This document shows positions 47,504-55,514 of a stretch of DNA of 58,047 nucleotides, in pieces. Within the stretch, counting starts at the first letter, position 1. Each line of letters starts with the position of its first letter. A program made the translations under genes and the position numbers. The notes under the pieces are model-generated. The model saw only the letters and a list, made by a program, of their open reading frames with translations. It was not told the DNA's origin and did no database searches. Source of the stretch: Phenylobacterium sp. (GTDB lineage Bacteria; Pseudomonadota; Alphaproteobacteria; Caulobacterales; Caulobacteraceae); NCBI RefSeq assembly GCF_030698145.1, contig NZ_JAUYNW010000047.1:79618-137664 (forward strand), written 5' to 3'.

Positions 47504-48867
47504 GCGAGAGCCTGCTCTTCATCCTCGACCGCGATGCTGCAGGTCCAGCCGAGCGTCTCGGAAATGCGCGCCTGCAAGGCCTCGCTTGCTTGGGGCTCGC
47601 CATGCACGATGAAGGTCCGCTTCGGGGGGCGGGTGAAGCCGCCCAGCCAACGCAAGATCTCGTCGGCGTCGGCGTGAGCCGAAAGGGACGGCAGACTGGC
47701 GATCTCCGCTCGGATGGGGACCCACCGCCCGTGAATCTTCACTTCGCGGGCGCCGTTGACTAACGCCTCGCCCCGCGTGCCGGCGGCCTGATAGCCGGCG
47801 AAGAGGACCGTGTTGCGACTGTCGGGGCCATAGGTCTTGAGGTGGTGAAGTACGCGACCGCCCGTCGCCATGCCGCTCGCCGAGATGATCACCTTGGGCA
47901 TGGTGTTGGAGCTGAGCGCCTTAGAGTCCTCCATATCCCGCGTGTAGGTCGCGATGGCGCAGGAGTCGCGGCAGTCCTCGGGCGACAGCCGGTGATCCTC
48001 CGGATGACGACACAGAAGGCCGGTGGCGTCGATGGCCATCGGGCTGTCCAGGTAGATAGGAATGAGGCCGAGATGGCCGCCCTGCTTCAGCCGCCAGAAG
48101 TGATAGAGCAGCTCTTGCGCGCGCCCGACGGCGAAGGCCGGGATGACAACAGTGCCCCCGCGCCGGCTGGTCCGTTCCACCACCTCCAGGAGGGCCTGCC
48201 CCGGATCAACGGGATCGTGCTTGCGATCGCCGTAGGTGGACTCGACCAGCAGATAGTCCGCCACGGCGATCGGCTCCGGCTCGGGGGTGATCGGATCGCC
48301 ATAGCGCCCGAGATCCCCGGAGAAGGCCACCGTTCGCCCGCCCCAGCGGATCTCAGCAGTCGCGGCCCCGAGGATGTGACCTGCGCGGCGCAGGGTCAGA
48401 TGGGCGCCATGGCCGAGATCGACGCTGGCGCCAAAAGCGACCGGCCTGAATCGCTCCAGCGCCCGCTGCGCGTCGTGCGTGCCGTAGAGCGGCAGCGCGG
48501 GCTTATGTTTTGAGAAACCGTGGCGGTTGGCGAACTCTGCGTCGCTCTCCTGGATCTTGGCGCTATCCAGCAGCAGCAGCTCGCAGAGGTCCGCCGTGGC
48601 CGACGAGCAGAATACCTGGCCTCGGAAGCCCTCCCGCACGAGGCGCGGCAGGTACCCGGAGTGGTCCAGGTGCGCGTGGGTCAGGACCACCGCGTCCAAG
48701 CTGCCCGGATCGATCGGAAACGGCTCCCAGTTCTTGAGGCGAAGCGGCTTGAGGCCCTGGAACAGTCCGCAGTCCACCAGAATGCGTCGGGCGCCCAGCT
48801 GCACCAGGTGTTTCGATCCGGTGACCGTGCCAGCGCCCCCGAGCGAGGTGAGCGTGAGAGTGGCCAT
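47500..48867 (-). CDS. Metallo-beta-lactamase/beta-CASP RNase-like protein
   Basis: A 455-residue enzyme of the CPSF73/Ysh1-like group. The zinc motif is THAHLDHSG (63-71), with SSATADLCELLLLDSAKIQE, GHILGAATAEI, FSGDLGRYGDP and STYGDRKHDP. The beta-CASP motifs are present: PAFAVGRAQELLYHF, IIS-ASGMATGGRVLHHLKTY, and the terminal SAHADADEILRWL and FIVHGEPQASEAL. Substrate is RNA, as endo- or 5'-exonuclease. It is the first gene of a five-gene leftward operon and has a FixK-type box 57-70 bp upstream. Confidence 0.92.
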   Translation of the reverse strand: MATLTLTSLGGAGTVTGSKHLVQLGARRILVDCGLFQGLKPLRLKNWEPFPIDPGSLDAVVLTHAHLDHSGYLPRLVREGFRGQVFCSSATADLCELLLLDSAKIQESDAEFANRHGFSKHKPALPLYGTHDAQRALERFRPVAFGASVDLGHGAHLTLRRAGHILGAATAEIRWGGRTVAFSGDLGRYGDPITPEPEPIAVADYLLVESTYGDRKHDPVDPGQALLEVVERTSRRGGTVVIPAFAVGRAQELLYHFWRLKQGGHLGLIPIYLDSPMAIDATGLLCRHPEDHRLSPEDCRDSCAIATYTRDMEDSKALSSNTMPKVIISASGMATGGRVLHHLKTYGPDSRNTVLFAGYQAAGTRGEALVNGAREVKIHGRWVPIRAEIASLPSLSAHADADEILRWLGGFTRPPKRTFIVHGEPQASEALQARISETLGWTCSIAVEDEEQALA

Positions 48868-48923
48868 GGCGTGCTCCGGAAAAACGTCGCACTGGAGAAT
48901 ACGCAGCGGCGGCCTGCAGGCCT

Positions 48924-48937
48924 TTGCGATGCATCAA
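48924..48937. promoter_or_regulatory. FixK/FNR-type box, nuclease operon promoter
   Basis: TTGCGATGCATCAA, identical to the copper-ATPase box at 41057-41070 except for one base. It lies between the nuclease start (48867, leftward) and the DUF2933 start (48988, rightward). Centre-to-start geometry predicts leaders of about 22 and 16 bases for activation at -41.5 in the two directions. Confidence 0.55.
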
Positions 48938-48987
48938 GGCTCGATTAGTTAGAGGCGCCATCCTCGTAGAGCCTGCGGAGATCACCG

Positions 48988-49200
48988 ATGAACCCCGACA
49001 CCCTGAAGCGACCTGTCTATTTGGTGCTGGCCTCCTTGGCCCTAGTCGTAACCTTCTTCGTCTTGAGGGAGCATTGGGGACATGCCTTAGGCTTCCTCCC
49101 CTATGCGCTACTGCTCGCTTGTCCGCTGCTGCACTTCTTCCATCACGGCGGTCACGGCCGCGGGGACTCGAGTTCCGGAGGTCCAAATCGGGGTTCATGA
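48988..49200 (+). CDS. DUF2933 family membrane protein
   Basis: A 70-residue protein: RPVYLVLASLALVVTFFVLR, HWGHALGFLPYALLLACPLL, HFFHHGGHGRGDSSSGG. Two helices and a His/Gly-rich tail are typical of DUF2933, common in metal islands. GGAG lies 7 bases upstream. It probably has a metal-related membrane role; function is unknown. Confidence 0.82.
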   Translation: MNPDTLKRPVYLVLASLALVVTFFVLREHWGHALGFLPYALLLACPLLHFFHHGGHGRGDSSSGGPNRGS

Positions 49201-49511
49201 AGACTTGTGAGGATGCGCATGTCGCCCTCGTGCAAATCGCGGATGAGTTCGCATAGTCGCCAAAGGTCGGCTGTCGGAAGCTTGCCGGCCGCAAGTTAAG
49301 CTTTTGGAAGGACGGCAGCAGGGCCGGGCTCGATGTAGGCCCCCACCGGCCGGGACCGCCTAGCCCCCGCCAAACCCATTCGAACGCCTCCGTTGACGAT
49401 AAACGTAGGCAGCGCGAACAGCGCGCGCTCTTACAAGGGTAGCTGAGGGAATTCGGAGTGGGCCGCGTATCATCTTCGTAGCGGTCGACGCCGCCCAACG
49501 GAGACGAAGAC
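49201..49511. other. Intergenic region before copC
   Basis: No gene can be supported in these 311 bp. The last part contains the copC ribosome site GGAGACGAAGAC and a possible -35 TTGACG at about 49393. A minus-strand open stretch reading LCELIRDLHEGDMRIL has no start codon or recognised family. Confidence 0.5.
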
Positions 49512-49871
49512 ATGCCTAGGGCTATGAAGATCGCCGCGCTTACGGGGTCCTTGGCGCTTATGGCCGGCCCACAAGCTCAGGCCCATGCCCATCTGGTCAG
49601 CGCCACGCCGGCTGACAAAGCCGCGGTCAGCTCGCCCCGGCAAATATCGCTGCGCTTCAATGAGAAGCTCGAACCGAAGTTCTCCGGTCTCAAGGTGACC
49701 GACACCCGCGGGACGGCGCTGAAACTGACCACCACCGTGGCGAAAGACGGACTGACCTTGGTGGGTTCTCCCGCCAGGCCCCTCGCTCGTGGGGCGTACA
49801 AGGTGACGTGGCATGTGGTGGCTAGCGATGCCCATCGCATGGAGGGGACCTTTAGCTTCACGGTCAAATAG
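49512..49871 (+). CDS. copC: CopC-type periplasmic copper-binding protein
   Basis: A 119-residue protein: signal peptide ending at AQAHAH, mature N-terminus HAHLVSATPADKAAVSSPRQ, RFNEKLEPKFSGLKVTD and GAYKVTWHVVASDAHRMEGT. The N-terminal His and the DAH motif form the Cu(II) site of CopC. Start at 49512 has GGAGACGAAGAC upstream; an ATG at 49524 is an alternative. It delivers periplasmic copper to the CopD partner encoded next. Confidence 0.93.
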   Translation: MPRAMKIAALTGSLALMAGPQAQAHAHLVSATPADKAAVSSPRQISLRFNEKLEPKFSGLKVTDTRGTALKLTTTVAKDGLTLVGSPARPLARGAYKVTWHVVASDAHRMEGTFSFTVK

Positions 49872-49872
49872 G

Positions 49873-50808
49873 ATGCTGGAGCTGATCGTCATGGCCGCGC
49901 GCCTGGGACAGTTCCTGGCGGCGGTCGTGCTCTTCGGATCTCCGCTGTTCTTCCTCTACGCGCTATCGGTGGACGACCGTCTCCGGCCGGGGCTCCGATG
50001 GCGCCGGCCGATGTTGGCTGCGGCCGCTGCTCTTCTGGGGGTGAGCGCCGTGGCCGCCCTGGGCGCGCAGACGGCCGTGATGACCGGTTCGCCTGTCCTC
50101 GTTTTCGACCTCGAGACGCTTTGGGCTGTGTTTGAAGGCACGCAATATGGTCGCGCCCTGGGCGCTCGGATGGTGTTGACCGCCCTGGTCCTAGTTCTTT
50201 GCGTCAGCCTCAGCCTCTCGAAGATCGCGCTCACGGCCGTGTCCGTCCTGAGCGCACTCATCCTTGCGAGTTTCGCCTGGACGGGACACGGGGCGACCGG
50301 CGTGGGAGCATGGGGGGTGATCCAGGTGGTGAACGATGCGGTTCACCTCCTCGCCGCAGGCGTCTGGTTGGGCGCACTGGCGGTTCTGGCGATCCTTCTG
50401 GTCACAGCTCATCGGCGGACAGAGATCACATACCTCCCGACGCTGCATCGCGCGCTCCGGCACTTCTCCGGCGTCGGCTCGGTCAGCGTCGCCGCTCTGG
50501 TCGCCACCGGGCTGATCAACAGCTGGTTCTTGATCGGACCAAGCCACCTGGGCGACCTTTTTCACACCAGCTACGGATGGCTGCTCCTGATCAAGCTGCT
50601 CGCCTTCTTCGGCATGCTCCTGCTCGCGGCGATCAACCGGTTCTTCCTGACTCCGGGTCTCGGCGGCGTTCTGGCCTACGACGGGCCCACGGCGCCGGAA
50701 GTCCACGCGCTCAGGCGCAGCGTGCTCGTGGAAGCAGGCCTGGGGATCGCCGTGCTCGCCCTTGTCAGCGCCATGGGCACGCTTGCGCCACCATCGTCCG
50801 AAGCGTGA
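49873..50808 (+). CDS. copD: CopD family copper-import/resistance membrane protein
   Basis: A 311-residue membrane protein with eight hydrophobic segments: FLAAVVLFGSPLFFLYALSV, LVLVLCVSLSLSKIALTAVS, LLIKLLAFFGMLLLAAINRF. Conserved wording includes DAVHLLAAGVWLGALAVLAI, LRHFSGVGSVSVAALVATGL and HTSYGWLLLIKL. The ATG at 49873 follows the copC stop by one base. CopD moves copper through the inner membrane together with CopC. Confidence 0.92.
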   Translation: MLELIVMAARLGQFLAAVVLFGSPLFFLYALSVDDRLRPGLRWRRPMLAAAAALLGVSAVAALGAQTAVMTGSPVLVFDLETLWAVFEGTQYGRALGARMVLTALVLVLCVSLSLSKIALTAVSVLSALILASFAWTGHGATGVGAWGVIQVVNDAVHLLAAGVWLGALAVLAILLVTAHRRTEITYLPTLHRALRHFSGVGSVSVAALVATGLINSWFLIGPSHLGDLFHTSYGWLLLIKLLAFFGMLLLAAINRFFLTPGLGGVLAYDGPTAPEVHALRRSVLVEAGLGIAVLALVSAMGTLAPPSSEA

Positions 50809-50851
50809 TGATCGATCGACCTCACTCGCCACACCCCAGTCCAGGTGAACC

Positions 50852-51352
50852 ATGCGAAAACTACTTTCCATAGTTGCGATGTCCACGGCGCTCCTCGCCT
50901 CCGGGGCCGCTGCGCACGGGCCGACGGCCTCCGCCGATGCCGCCCCGCCGCTCCAGGGCGACGCCGCCGCGGCGGCCAAGGTGGTCGATGCGTTTCACGC
51001 GGCGCTCAGTGTCGGTGATACGGGGAGCGCCGCCGCGCTGATGTCGGACGGAGTCCTCGTCCTGGAGAGCGGCGGCGCGGAGCGTTCCAAGGCTGCCTAC
51101 GCGGCCCACCATCTCGCCGCCGACGCGGCGTTCCAGAAGGCAGCGCGGGAGAGCCTGGTGCGCCGTGTCGGAGGCGCGTCGGGTGACCTTGCCTGGGTGG
51201 CTACCGAGGGCCTGGTGACGGGCCAGGTGGGCGAGCGGGCGATCAACCGGACGACGACTGAGACAATGTTGCTGGCGCGCCAGCCAGCGGGCTGGCGCAT
51301 CGTCCACGTCCATTGGTCTTCTCGGGCGGCTCCTACAACGCCCGTGAAATAG
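50852..51352 (+). CDS. Secreted SnoaL/DUF4440-like protein
   Basis: A 166-residue protein with signal LLSIVAMSTALLASGAAAHG. The mature part matches the NTF2-like fold: AKVVDAFHAALSVGDTGSAA, ALMSDGVLVLESGGAERSKA, and GWRIVHVHWSSR. Such proteins occur at the end of copCD operons. Ligand unknown. Confidence 0.82.
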   Translation: MRKLLSIVAMSTALLASGAAAHGPTASADAAPPLQGDAAAAAKVVDAFHAALSVGDTGSAAALMSDGVLVLESGGAERSKAAYAAHHLAADAAFQKAARESLVRRVGGASGDLAWVATEGLVTGQVGERAINRTTTETMLLARQPAGWRIVHVHWSSRAAPTTPVK

Positions 51353-51364
51353 ACCCGCACCGGC

Positions 51365-51565
51365 TTAGGGGGCCAGGATGACCTCGTAGCCCGCGCCACG
51401 GATGGCGACGACGACAGCTTCGGCTTGGATGCCGCTTTGGACAGTGACGCTCTTTGCCGACAGATCGACCTGGACCTCGGCCTTGGGATCGGCGGCCTTC
51501 ACCGCGTTCGTCACGCTCTGCACGCAGTGGCTGCAGGACATGCCATCGACCTGGAAACGAAGCAT
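51365..51565 (-). CDS. copZ: CopZ-type heavy-metal chaperone (HMA domain)
   Basis: A 66-residue ferredoxin-fold copper chaperone. The start at 51565 (MLRFQVDGMSCSHCVQSVTN) has AGGAGATTTGCG upstream; a longer frame to 51613 spans the promoter. The GMSCSHC metal site is at 8-14, and the fold ends in AIRGAGYEVIL. Delivers Cu(I) to the copper ATPase. A CueR-type promoter lies 42-62 bp upstream. Confidence 0.92.
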   Translation of the reverse strand: MLRFQVDGMSCSHCVQSVTNAVKAADPKAEVQVDLSAKSVTVQSGIQAEAVVVAIRGAGYEVILAP

Positions 51566-51606
51566 CGCAAATCTCCTCTGTGCAACTTCGCCCAAGGAGA
51601 TGGGGT

Positions 51607-51627
51607 TTCCCATGGTGGGAAGGTCAA
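51607..51627 (-). promoter_or_regulatory. CueR-type promoter of copZ
   Basis: Minus strand: -35 TTGACC (51622-51627) flows into the dyad TTCCC-ACCAT-GGGAA (51607-51621). A 19-base spacer from TTGACC leads to CATCTC near 51597-51602 as the likely -10, as in MerR-family promoters. A copy 20 of 21 bases identical stands before the multicopper oxidase at 55435-55455. Confidence 0.75.
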
Positions 51628-51640
51628 GGGGCTGCCCGGG

Positions 51641-51900
51641 TTATTTCGACTCCGGCTCCGCATCGCGACTGCGGGAGGCGCCTGGAGAGAAACGTGCGAC
51701 GAGATCATAGGACTCTCCTGGAAACATCAGCCGGACATAGGTGATCGGATCCTCGCCGCGCCACGTTCGCCGCTCCAGAGAGAGGCATGCGGCCATCGGC
51801 TCGACCCCCAAGGCCTTGGCAATCGCACCCTGCCCGTTGATCGCGCTGATCCGGTGTTCGGCCTGAGTCCACGGCACGAAGCCTAGGAGCCAGGTGCCGA
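51641..51900 (-). pseudogene. hutC: HutC/GntR regulator, C-terminal relic
   Basis: LLGTWLLGFVPWTQAEHRIS, AINGQGAIAKALGVEPMAAC, LSLERRTWRGEDPITYVRLM, SYDLVARF match the UTRA domain of the histidine-utilisation repressor. The DNA-binding half is missing; upstream the sequence turns at once into a TonB receptor piece. Not functional as a regulator. Confidence 0.75.
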
Positions 51901-52313
51901 GAAGCTGGCGTTGGACCGCCAGTGCGGATAGCCGCCGTTGCCGCCGCCGACATGGCCGTCGAACTCGATCGGAGCCGCACCCAGGAACGGCGTGATCACG
52001 TACTCTTTCAGATAGGTCGTGTTCCAGTCGAAGCTGGCGCGACGCTCGCCGAGGTCGAAGTCGTAGCGCACGCCGACGTCGACTCCCTTCATCTGCTCCA
52101 TGCCCGCATTGGACGGCTGGGCCGAGAGGAAGTTGACCTCGCCGGTCAGCGGGCTGCGGGTGAAGTTGGCCGGACCGCAGAACGGGTGGGCCAGGCCGGC
52201 CGCAGCGTAGCAGACCGCCAGCTTGGTCGAGCCCGGGATCGAGCGGATGGCGTCCTCAATCTTGATGTCGAAATAGTCGACGGTCACCGACAGGATGTCA
52301 GGAAGCCCAGTGG
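51883..52313 (-). pseudogene. TonB-dependent receptor, beta-barrel relic
   Basis: The frame LPDILSVTVDYFDIKIEDAI, GMEQMKGVDVGVRYDFDLGE, RASFDWNTTYLKEYVITPF, GGYPHWRSNASFS is barrel sequence of a TonB receptor. It has no plug, signal or terminal strand. It is joined near 51900 to the hutC relic, where the barrel frame ends after SAPGS at a stop, so a deletion fused two unrelated genes. Confidence 0.7.
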
Positions 52314-52353
52314 GCTGACAGCCGGCGATGGCCGACTATCAGCCCAGAGGGGT

Positions 52354-52671
52354 CTAGAAGGCGCGCACGCCCACAATCGTCTGGCCGCTAAGCTGGAAGC
52401 GAATCTTGCTGCCGACCGCCGCCTTCTCGACCAGCGCCTTGTCGGACACCTTGAAGGGCATGGTCATCGCCGGCCAGTTGAGCGCCTTGATGGGGTCGTG
52501 AGCGAGGGTGATGGTGCCGGCCTTGGCGTTGACCGCCTTCACGACGCCGACCCCTTCGACCGTCGGCGGCGCAGCCGCCTGAACGGCATGGCCGCTGTGG
52601 TCAGTGTGTTGCGCCGAGGCGGCGGAGGTGATGGCGAGGGCGGCCACAAAGGACAGGGCGAGGGTTTTCAT
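52354..52671 (-). CDS. CusF-like periplasmic copper-binding protein
   Basis: A 105-residue protein with signal LALSFVAALAITSAASAQ and a His-rich start (HTDHSGHAV). The CusF-like fold contains GVGVVKAVNAKAGTITLAHD, IKALNWPAMTMPFKVSD; the Trp-Met-Met group WPAMTM is the Cu(I) site of CusF. Start at 52671 has GGAGATCGAA upstream. It lies behind copB and may share its transcript. Confidence 0.9.
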   Translation of the reverse strand: MKTLALSFVAALAITSAASAQHTDHSGHAVQAAAPPTVEGVGVVKAVNAKAGTITLAHDPIKALNWPAMTMPFKVSDKALVEKAAVGSKIRFQLSGQTIVGVRAF

Positions 52672-52755
52672 TTCGATCTCCAAACTAGTGCGGACAGCGC
52701 GGGGTAGACGGCCGCTGGGGCCACCAAGAAATTCGGCCTCGGGGAGACCGGGGCG

Positions 52756-53673
52756 CTAGAACCAGACTCGAAGGCCGATGGCGAAGCGGGTGGTGTCGAC
52801 ATCCTCGCCGGCGGCGCGGGCAAACTCGGCGGTCCGCCCGTACTTCCGCTCGTGGACCACGCCGACATAGGGCGCGAACTCGCGGCGGAACTCGTAGCGC
52901 AGGCGCAGGCCCAGCTCGGTATCGGTGAGGCCGGAGCCGACGCCGGTCGCTGGGTCGTTCTGGGCGGCGAAGTTGATCTCCGCCCGGGGTTCCAAGATCA
53001 GTTTCTGGGTGAGCCGTAGGTCGTAGGAGCCTTCGAGCCGCGCCGAGAGATCACCCCTGTCGGAGAGGAAGGCCGCGCCCTCCACCTCGAACCAATAGGG
53101 CGCGAGCCCTTCGAACCCGACGGTCGCATAGGTGCGTGACGGGTTGGGCTCGAAGTCGTGCCGCAGCCCGATCTGAAGGTCGAAATAGGGACTGATCGCG
53201 CGGGAATAGAGCGCCTGCAGCTCGGCGCTCTCGAGATGATCGGCGCCCTCGCCCTCCGTCTTGACGACCAGGCGGTGGGTGTCTCCGCCGTACCAGGCCT
53301 CGCCCTCCCAGGCGTAACTATCCTCGCCCGAGGCGGGGCGTCGTTCAGCCATGCTGAGCGTCACCTTCCACGCGGGTGCGCCCCCGTGCTCCAGGGCGAG
53401 CTGCGCGCGCGCCGCGGCCATGGTGGCGGGACTGTAAAACCGCTCGGCCGCGTGGTCGCTGGGCGGCGGCGGTTCGGCGCCTACCAGCGGCGCCGTCTTC
53501 GACATGTCGTGGCCGGCATGGGGATCGGCTGCAGGCGGCGTCGCCGGCATGGCATGGCCGGCGTGGGGATCAGCCGCGGGCGGCGGCGTGGGCATGGCGT
53601 GGCCGGTGTGCTGCGCCGAGGCCGGCGCCGCGATGGCGAGCGGCAGCAGGCCGATCAGGAGGAACCGGTTCAC
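52756..53673 (-). CDS. copB: CopB-type outer-membrane copper resistance protein
   Basis: A 305-residue protein. Signal LLIGLLPLAIAAPASAQ is followed by His-Met rich repeats (GHAMPTPPPAADPHAGHAMP, ATPPAADPHAGHDMSK), then a beta-barrel with YAWEGEAWYGGDTHRLVVKT, YFDLQIGLRHDFEPN, EFRREFAPYVGVVHERKYG and terminal RVWF. Barrel and repeats match CopB/PcoB. Overlaps the multicopper oxidase gene by 4 bp; the two form the copAB unit. Confidence 0.93.
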   Translation of the reverse strand: MNRFLLIGLLPLAIAAPASAQHTGHAMPTPPPAADPHAGHAMPATPPAADPHAGHDMSKTAPLVGAEPPPPSDHAAERFYSPATMAAARAQLALEHGGAPAWKVTLSMAERRPASGEDSYAWEGEAWYGGDTHRLVVKTEGEGADHLESAELQALYSRAISPYFDLQIGLRHDFEPNPSRTYATVGFEGLAPYWFEVEGAAFLSDRGDLSARLEGSYDLRLTQKLILEPRAEINFAAQNDPATGVGSGLTDTELGLRLRYEFRREFAPYVGVVHERKYGRTAEFARAAGEDVDTTRFAIGLRVWF

Positions 53674-55394
53674 GCGGCGCCTCCTTCGAGGGGCCGCACG
53701 GTGACGACGTTGAACATGCCCGCGTGCATGTGGTGCAGCAGGTGGCAGTGAAACGCCCAGTCGCCGGGGGCGTCGGCGGTCAGGTCGAAGGTGACCTTGC
53801 CGCCGGGCAGCACATTGACCGTGTGCTTCAGCGGATGATGCCCAGGATTGCCGTTCACCACCTCATAGAAGTGACCGTGCAGGTGGATCGGGTGGGCCAT
53901 CATCGAGTCGTTGACCAGGGTCACCCGCACCCGCTCGTTCAACCGGAAGGGGATGGGCGCCTTCAGGTGGCTGAACTTTTCGCCGTCGAACGACCACATG
54001 AAGCGTTCCATGTTGCCGGTCAGGTGGATCTCCATCTCCCGCGAGGGCGGTCGAGGATCGGGATTGGGGTTGAGCGCTATCAGGTCGCGATAGGTCAGCG
54101 CCTTGTGGCCCACGTTCTCGAGACCCAGGCCGGGCTCGCCGGTGCGGTCGACCGGCATGGGCGAGATCATCTGCACACCCGGCCCCAGCTTCACCTGCGG
54201 CGCGTTCCTGGGATCGCGCATGGACATGGAGCCGTGATCCATCCCCTCCATACCGGCCATGCCCGAGTGATCCATTCCCATGTCGCGCATAGTCAGCAGC
54301 GGGCGCTCGCGCAGCGGCGGGACGGCGGCGACCATGCCCGGCCGCGGCGCCAGGGTCGCCCGGCCCATGCCGGAGCGGTCGGCGGCTTCGGCGACCAGGG
54401 TGTAGGCCTGGTCAGCGGTCGGCTGGACGACGACGTCATAGGTCTCGGCCGGAGATATCTGGAACTCGTCAACCTCCACCGGGCGCACGTTCTGGCCATC
54501 GGCCTGGACCACGCTCATCTTCAGGCCCGGGATGCGGACATTGAAGACGCTCATGGCGCCAGCGTTGATGAAGCGCAGCCGCACCCGTTCGCCGGGCTTG
54601 AAGAGGCCGGTCCAGTTGTCCTTCGGACCATGTCCGTTGATCAGGTAGGTGTAGGTCGAGCCGGTGATGTCGAGGATGTCGGTGGGATCCATCAGCATCT
54701 TGGACCACTCGACACGGTCCTTCAGCGGCTGGTCCTTGCCCCGCATCAGACCCGCGATGGTCTGCTTCTGCTCGTTGAAATAGCCCGCTTGGGCCTTGAG
54801 CTTCCGCATCATCACGTGCGGATGCATGAAGCTGTAGTCGGAGAGCACCACCACGTGCTCGCGGTCGTAAGCGACCGGATCGGGGCCCGCCGGATCGATC
54901 ACGATGGGACCGTAGTGGCCCTCCTGCTCCTGGAGGCCGGAGTGACTGTGGTACCAGTAGGTGCCGGCTTGGCGGACCGGGAACTCATAGACGAAGGTCT
55001 CGCCCGGCTTGATGCCGGGGAAGCTGACGCCGGGGACGCCGTCCATTTGGAAGGGCAGGATCAGGCCGTGCCAGTGGATCGACGTGTCCTCGTCGAGAGT
55101 GTTGGTCACCGCGATGCGGACCTTCTGGCCTTCTTTCAGCCGGACAAGCGGTCCGGGCACGGTCCCGTTGGTGGTGACCGCGTGGCCCGCACGGCCGTCC
55201 ACCTTGAACGGCGTGTGGCCGATGGTGAGCTTGATCTCCTCGCCGGACACCGTCGGCAGGGTCGAGACCAGGCCGGGCGTGGCGCTCCGCGCCCAGGCCG
55301 GGAGCATGGCGCTGACTGCGACGCCTCCTCCGAACTGAGCCGCCCCGCGCAGGAGTTGTCGGCGATCGAGATGAGCAGTGGCGCTTCGGCGCAT
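53670..55394 (-). CDS. copA: CopA-type multicopper oxidase, Tat-exported
   Basis: A 574-residue periplasmic oxidase. Start at 55394, Tat signal LDRRQLLRGAAQFGGGVAVS. Copper ligands: HWHG (IHWHGLILPF), WYHSHSG, the HPIHLHGHFYEV block and HCHLLHHMHAGMF. A Met/His-rich insert (MRDMGMDHSGMAGMEGMDHG) is typical of CopA/PcoA. Oxidises Cu(I) in the periplasm. A CueR-type promoter lies 41-61 bp upstream. Named copA by family convention, which clashes with the ATPase also called copA. Confidence 0.95.
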   Translation of the reverse strand: MRRSATAHLDRRQLLRGAAQFGGGVAVSAMLPAWARSATPGLVSTLPTVSGEEIKLTIGHTPFKVDGRAGHAVTTNGTVPGPLVRLKEGQKVRIAVTNTLDEDTSIHWHGLILPFQMDGVPGVSFPGIKPGETFVYEFPVRQAGTYWYHSHSGLQEQEGHYGPIVIDPAGPDPVAYDREHVVVLSDYSFMHPHVMMRKLKAQAGYFNEQKQTIAGLMRGKDQPLKDRVEWSKMLMDPTDILDITGSTYTYLINGHGPKDNWTGLFKPGERVRLRFINAGAMSVFNVRIPGLKMSVVQADGQNVRPVEVDEFQISPAETYDVVVQPTADQAYTLVAEAADRSGMGRATLAPRPGMVAAVPPLRERPLLTMRDMGMDHSGMAGMEGMDHGSMSMRDPRNAPQVKLGPGVQMISPMPVDRTGEPGLGLENVGHKALTYRDLIALNPNPDPRPPSREMEIHLTGNMERFMWSFDGEKFSHLKAPIPFRLNERVRVTLVNDSMMAHPIHLHGHFYEVVNGNPGHHPLKHTVNVLPGGKVTFDLTADAPGDWAFHCHLLHHMHAGMFNVVTVRPLEGGAA

Positions 55395-55434
55395 ACAAGC
55401 AGGTCCTATCCTCTGAACGCCGAGGAGATCGGGC

Positions 55435-55455
55435 TTCCCATGGTGGGAGGGTCAA
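55435..55455 (-). promoter_or_regulatory. CueR-type promoter of multicopper oxidase operon
   Basis: Same layout as at 51607-51627, differing at one base (one G for A in the dyad). -35 TTGACC at 55450-55455; downstream GATCTC is the -10 candidate. Distance from dyad edge to the ATG is 41 bp, against 42 bp for copZ. No cueR gene is in the window. Confidence 0.72.
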
Positions 55456-55514
55456 GGGGCGAATTGCAGAGATGGATACGCAACGACGCGCCATAGCCCT
55501 TGGGCCGCGGCGAC

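Noticed and set aside
49201..49260. Minus-strand LCELIRDLHEGDMRIL stretch as a regulator remnant
   Set aside because: Too short and without start or motif.
53500..53630. Tandem-repeat-like DNA
   Set aside because: Explained by the coding repeat AAADPHAGHAMP of CopB.
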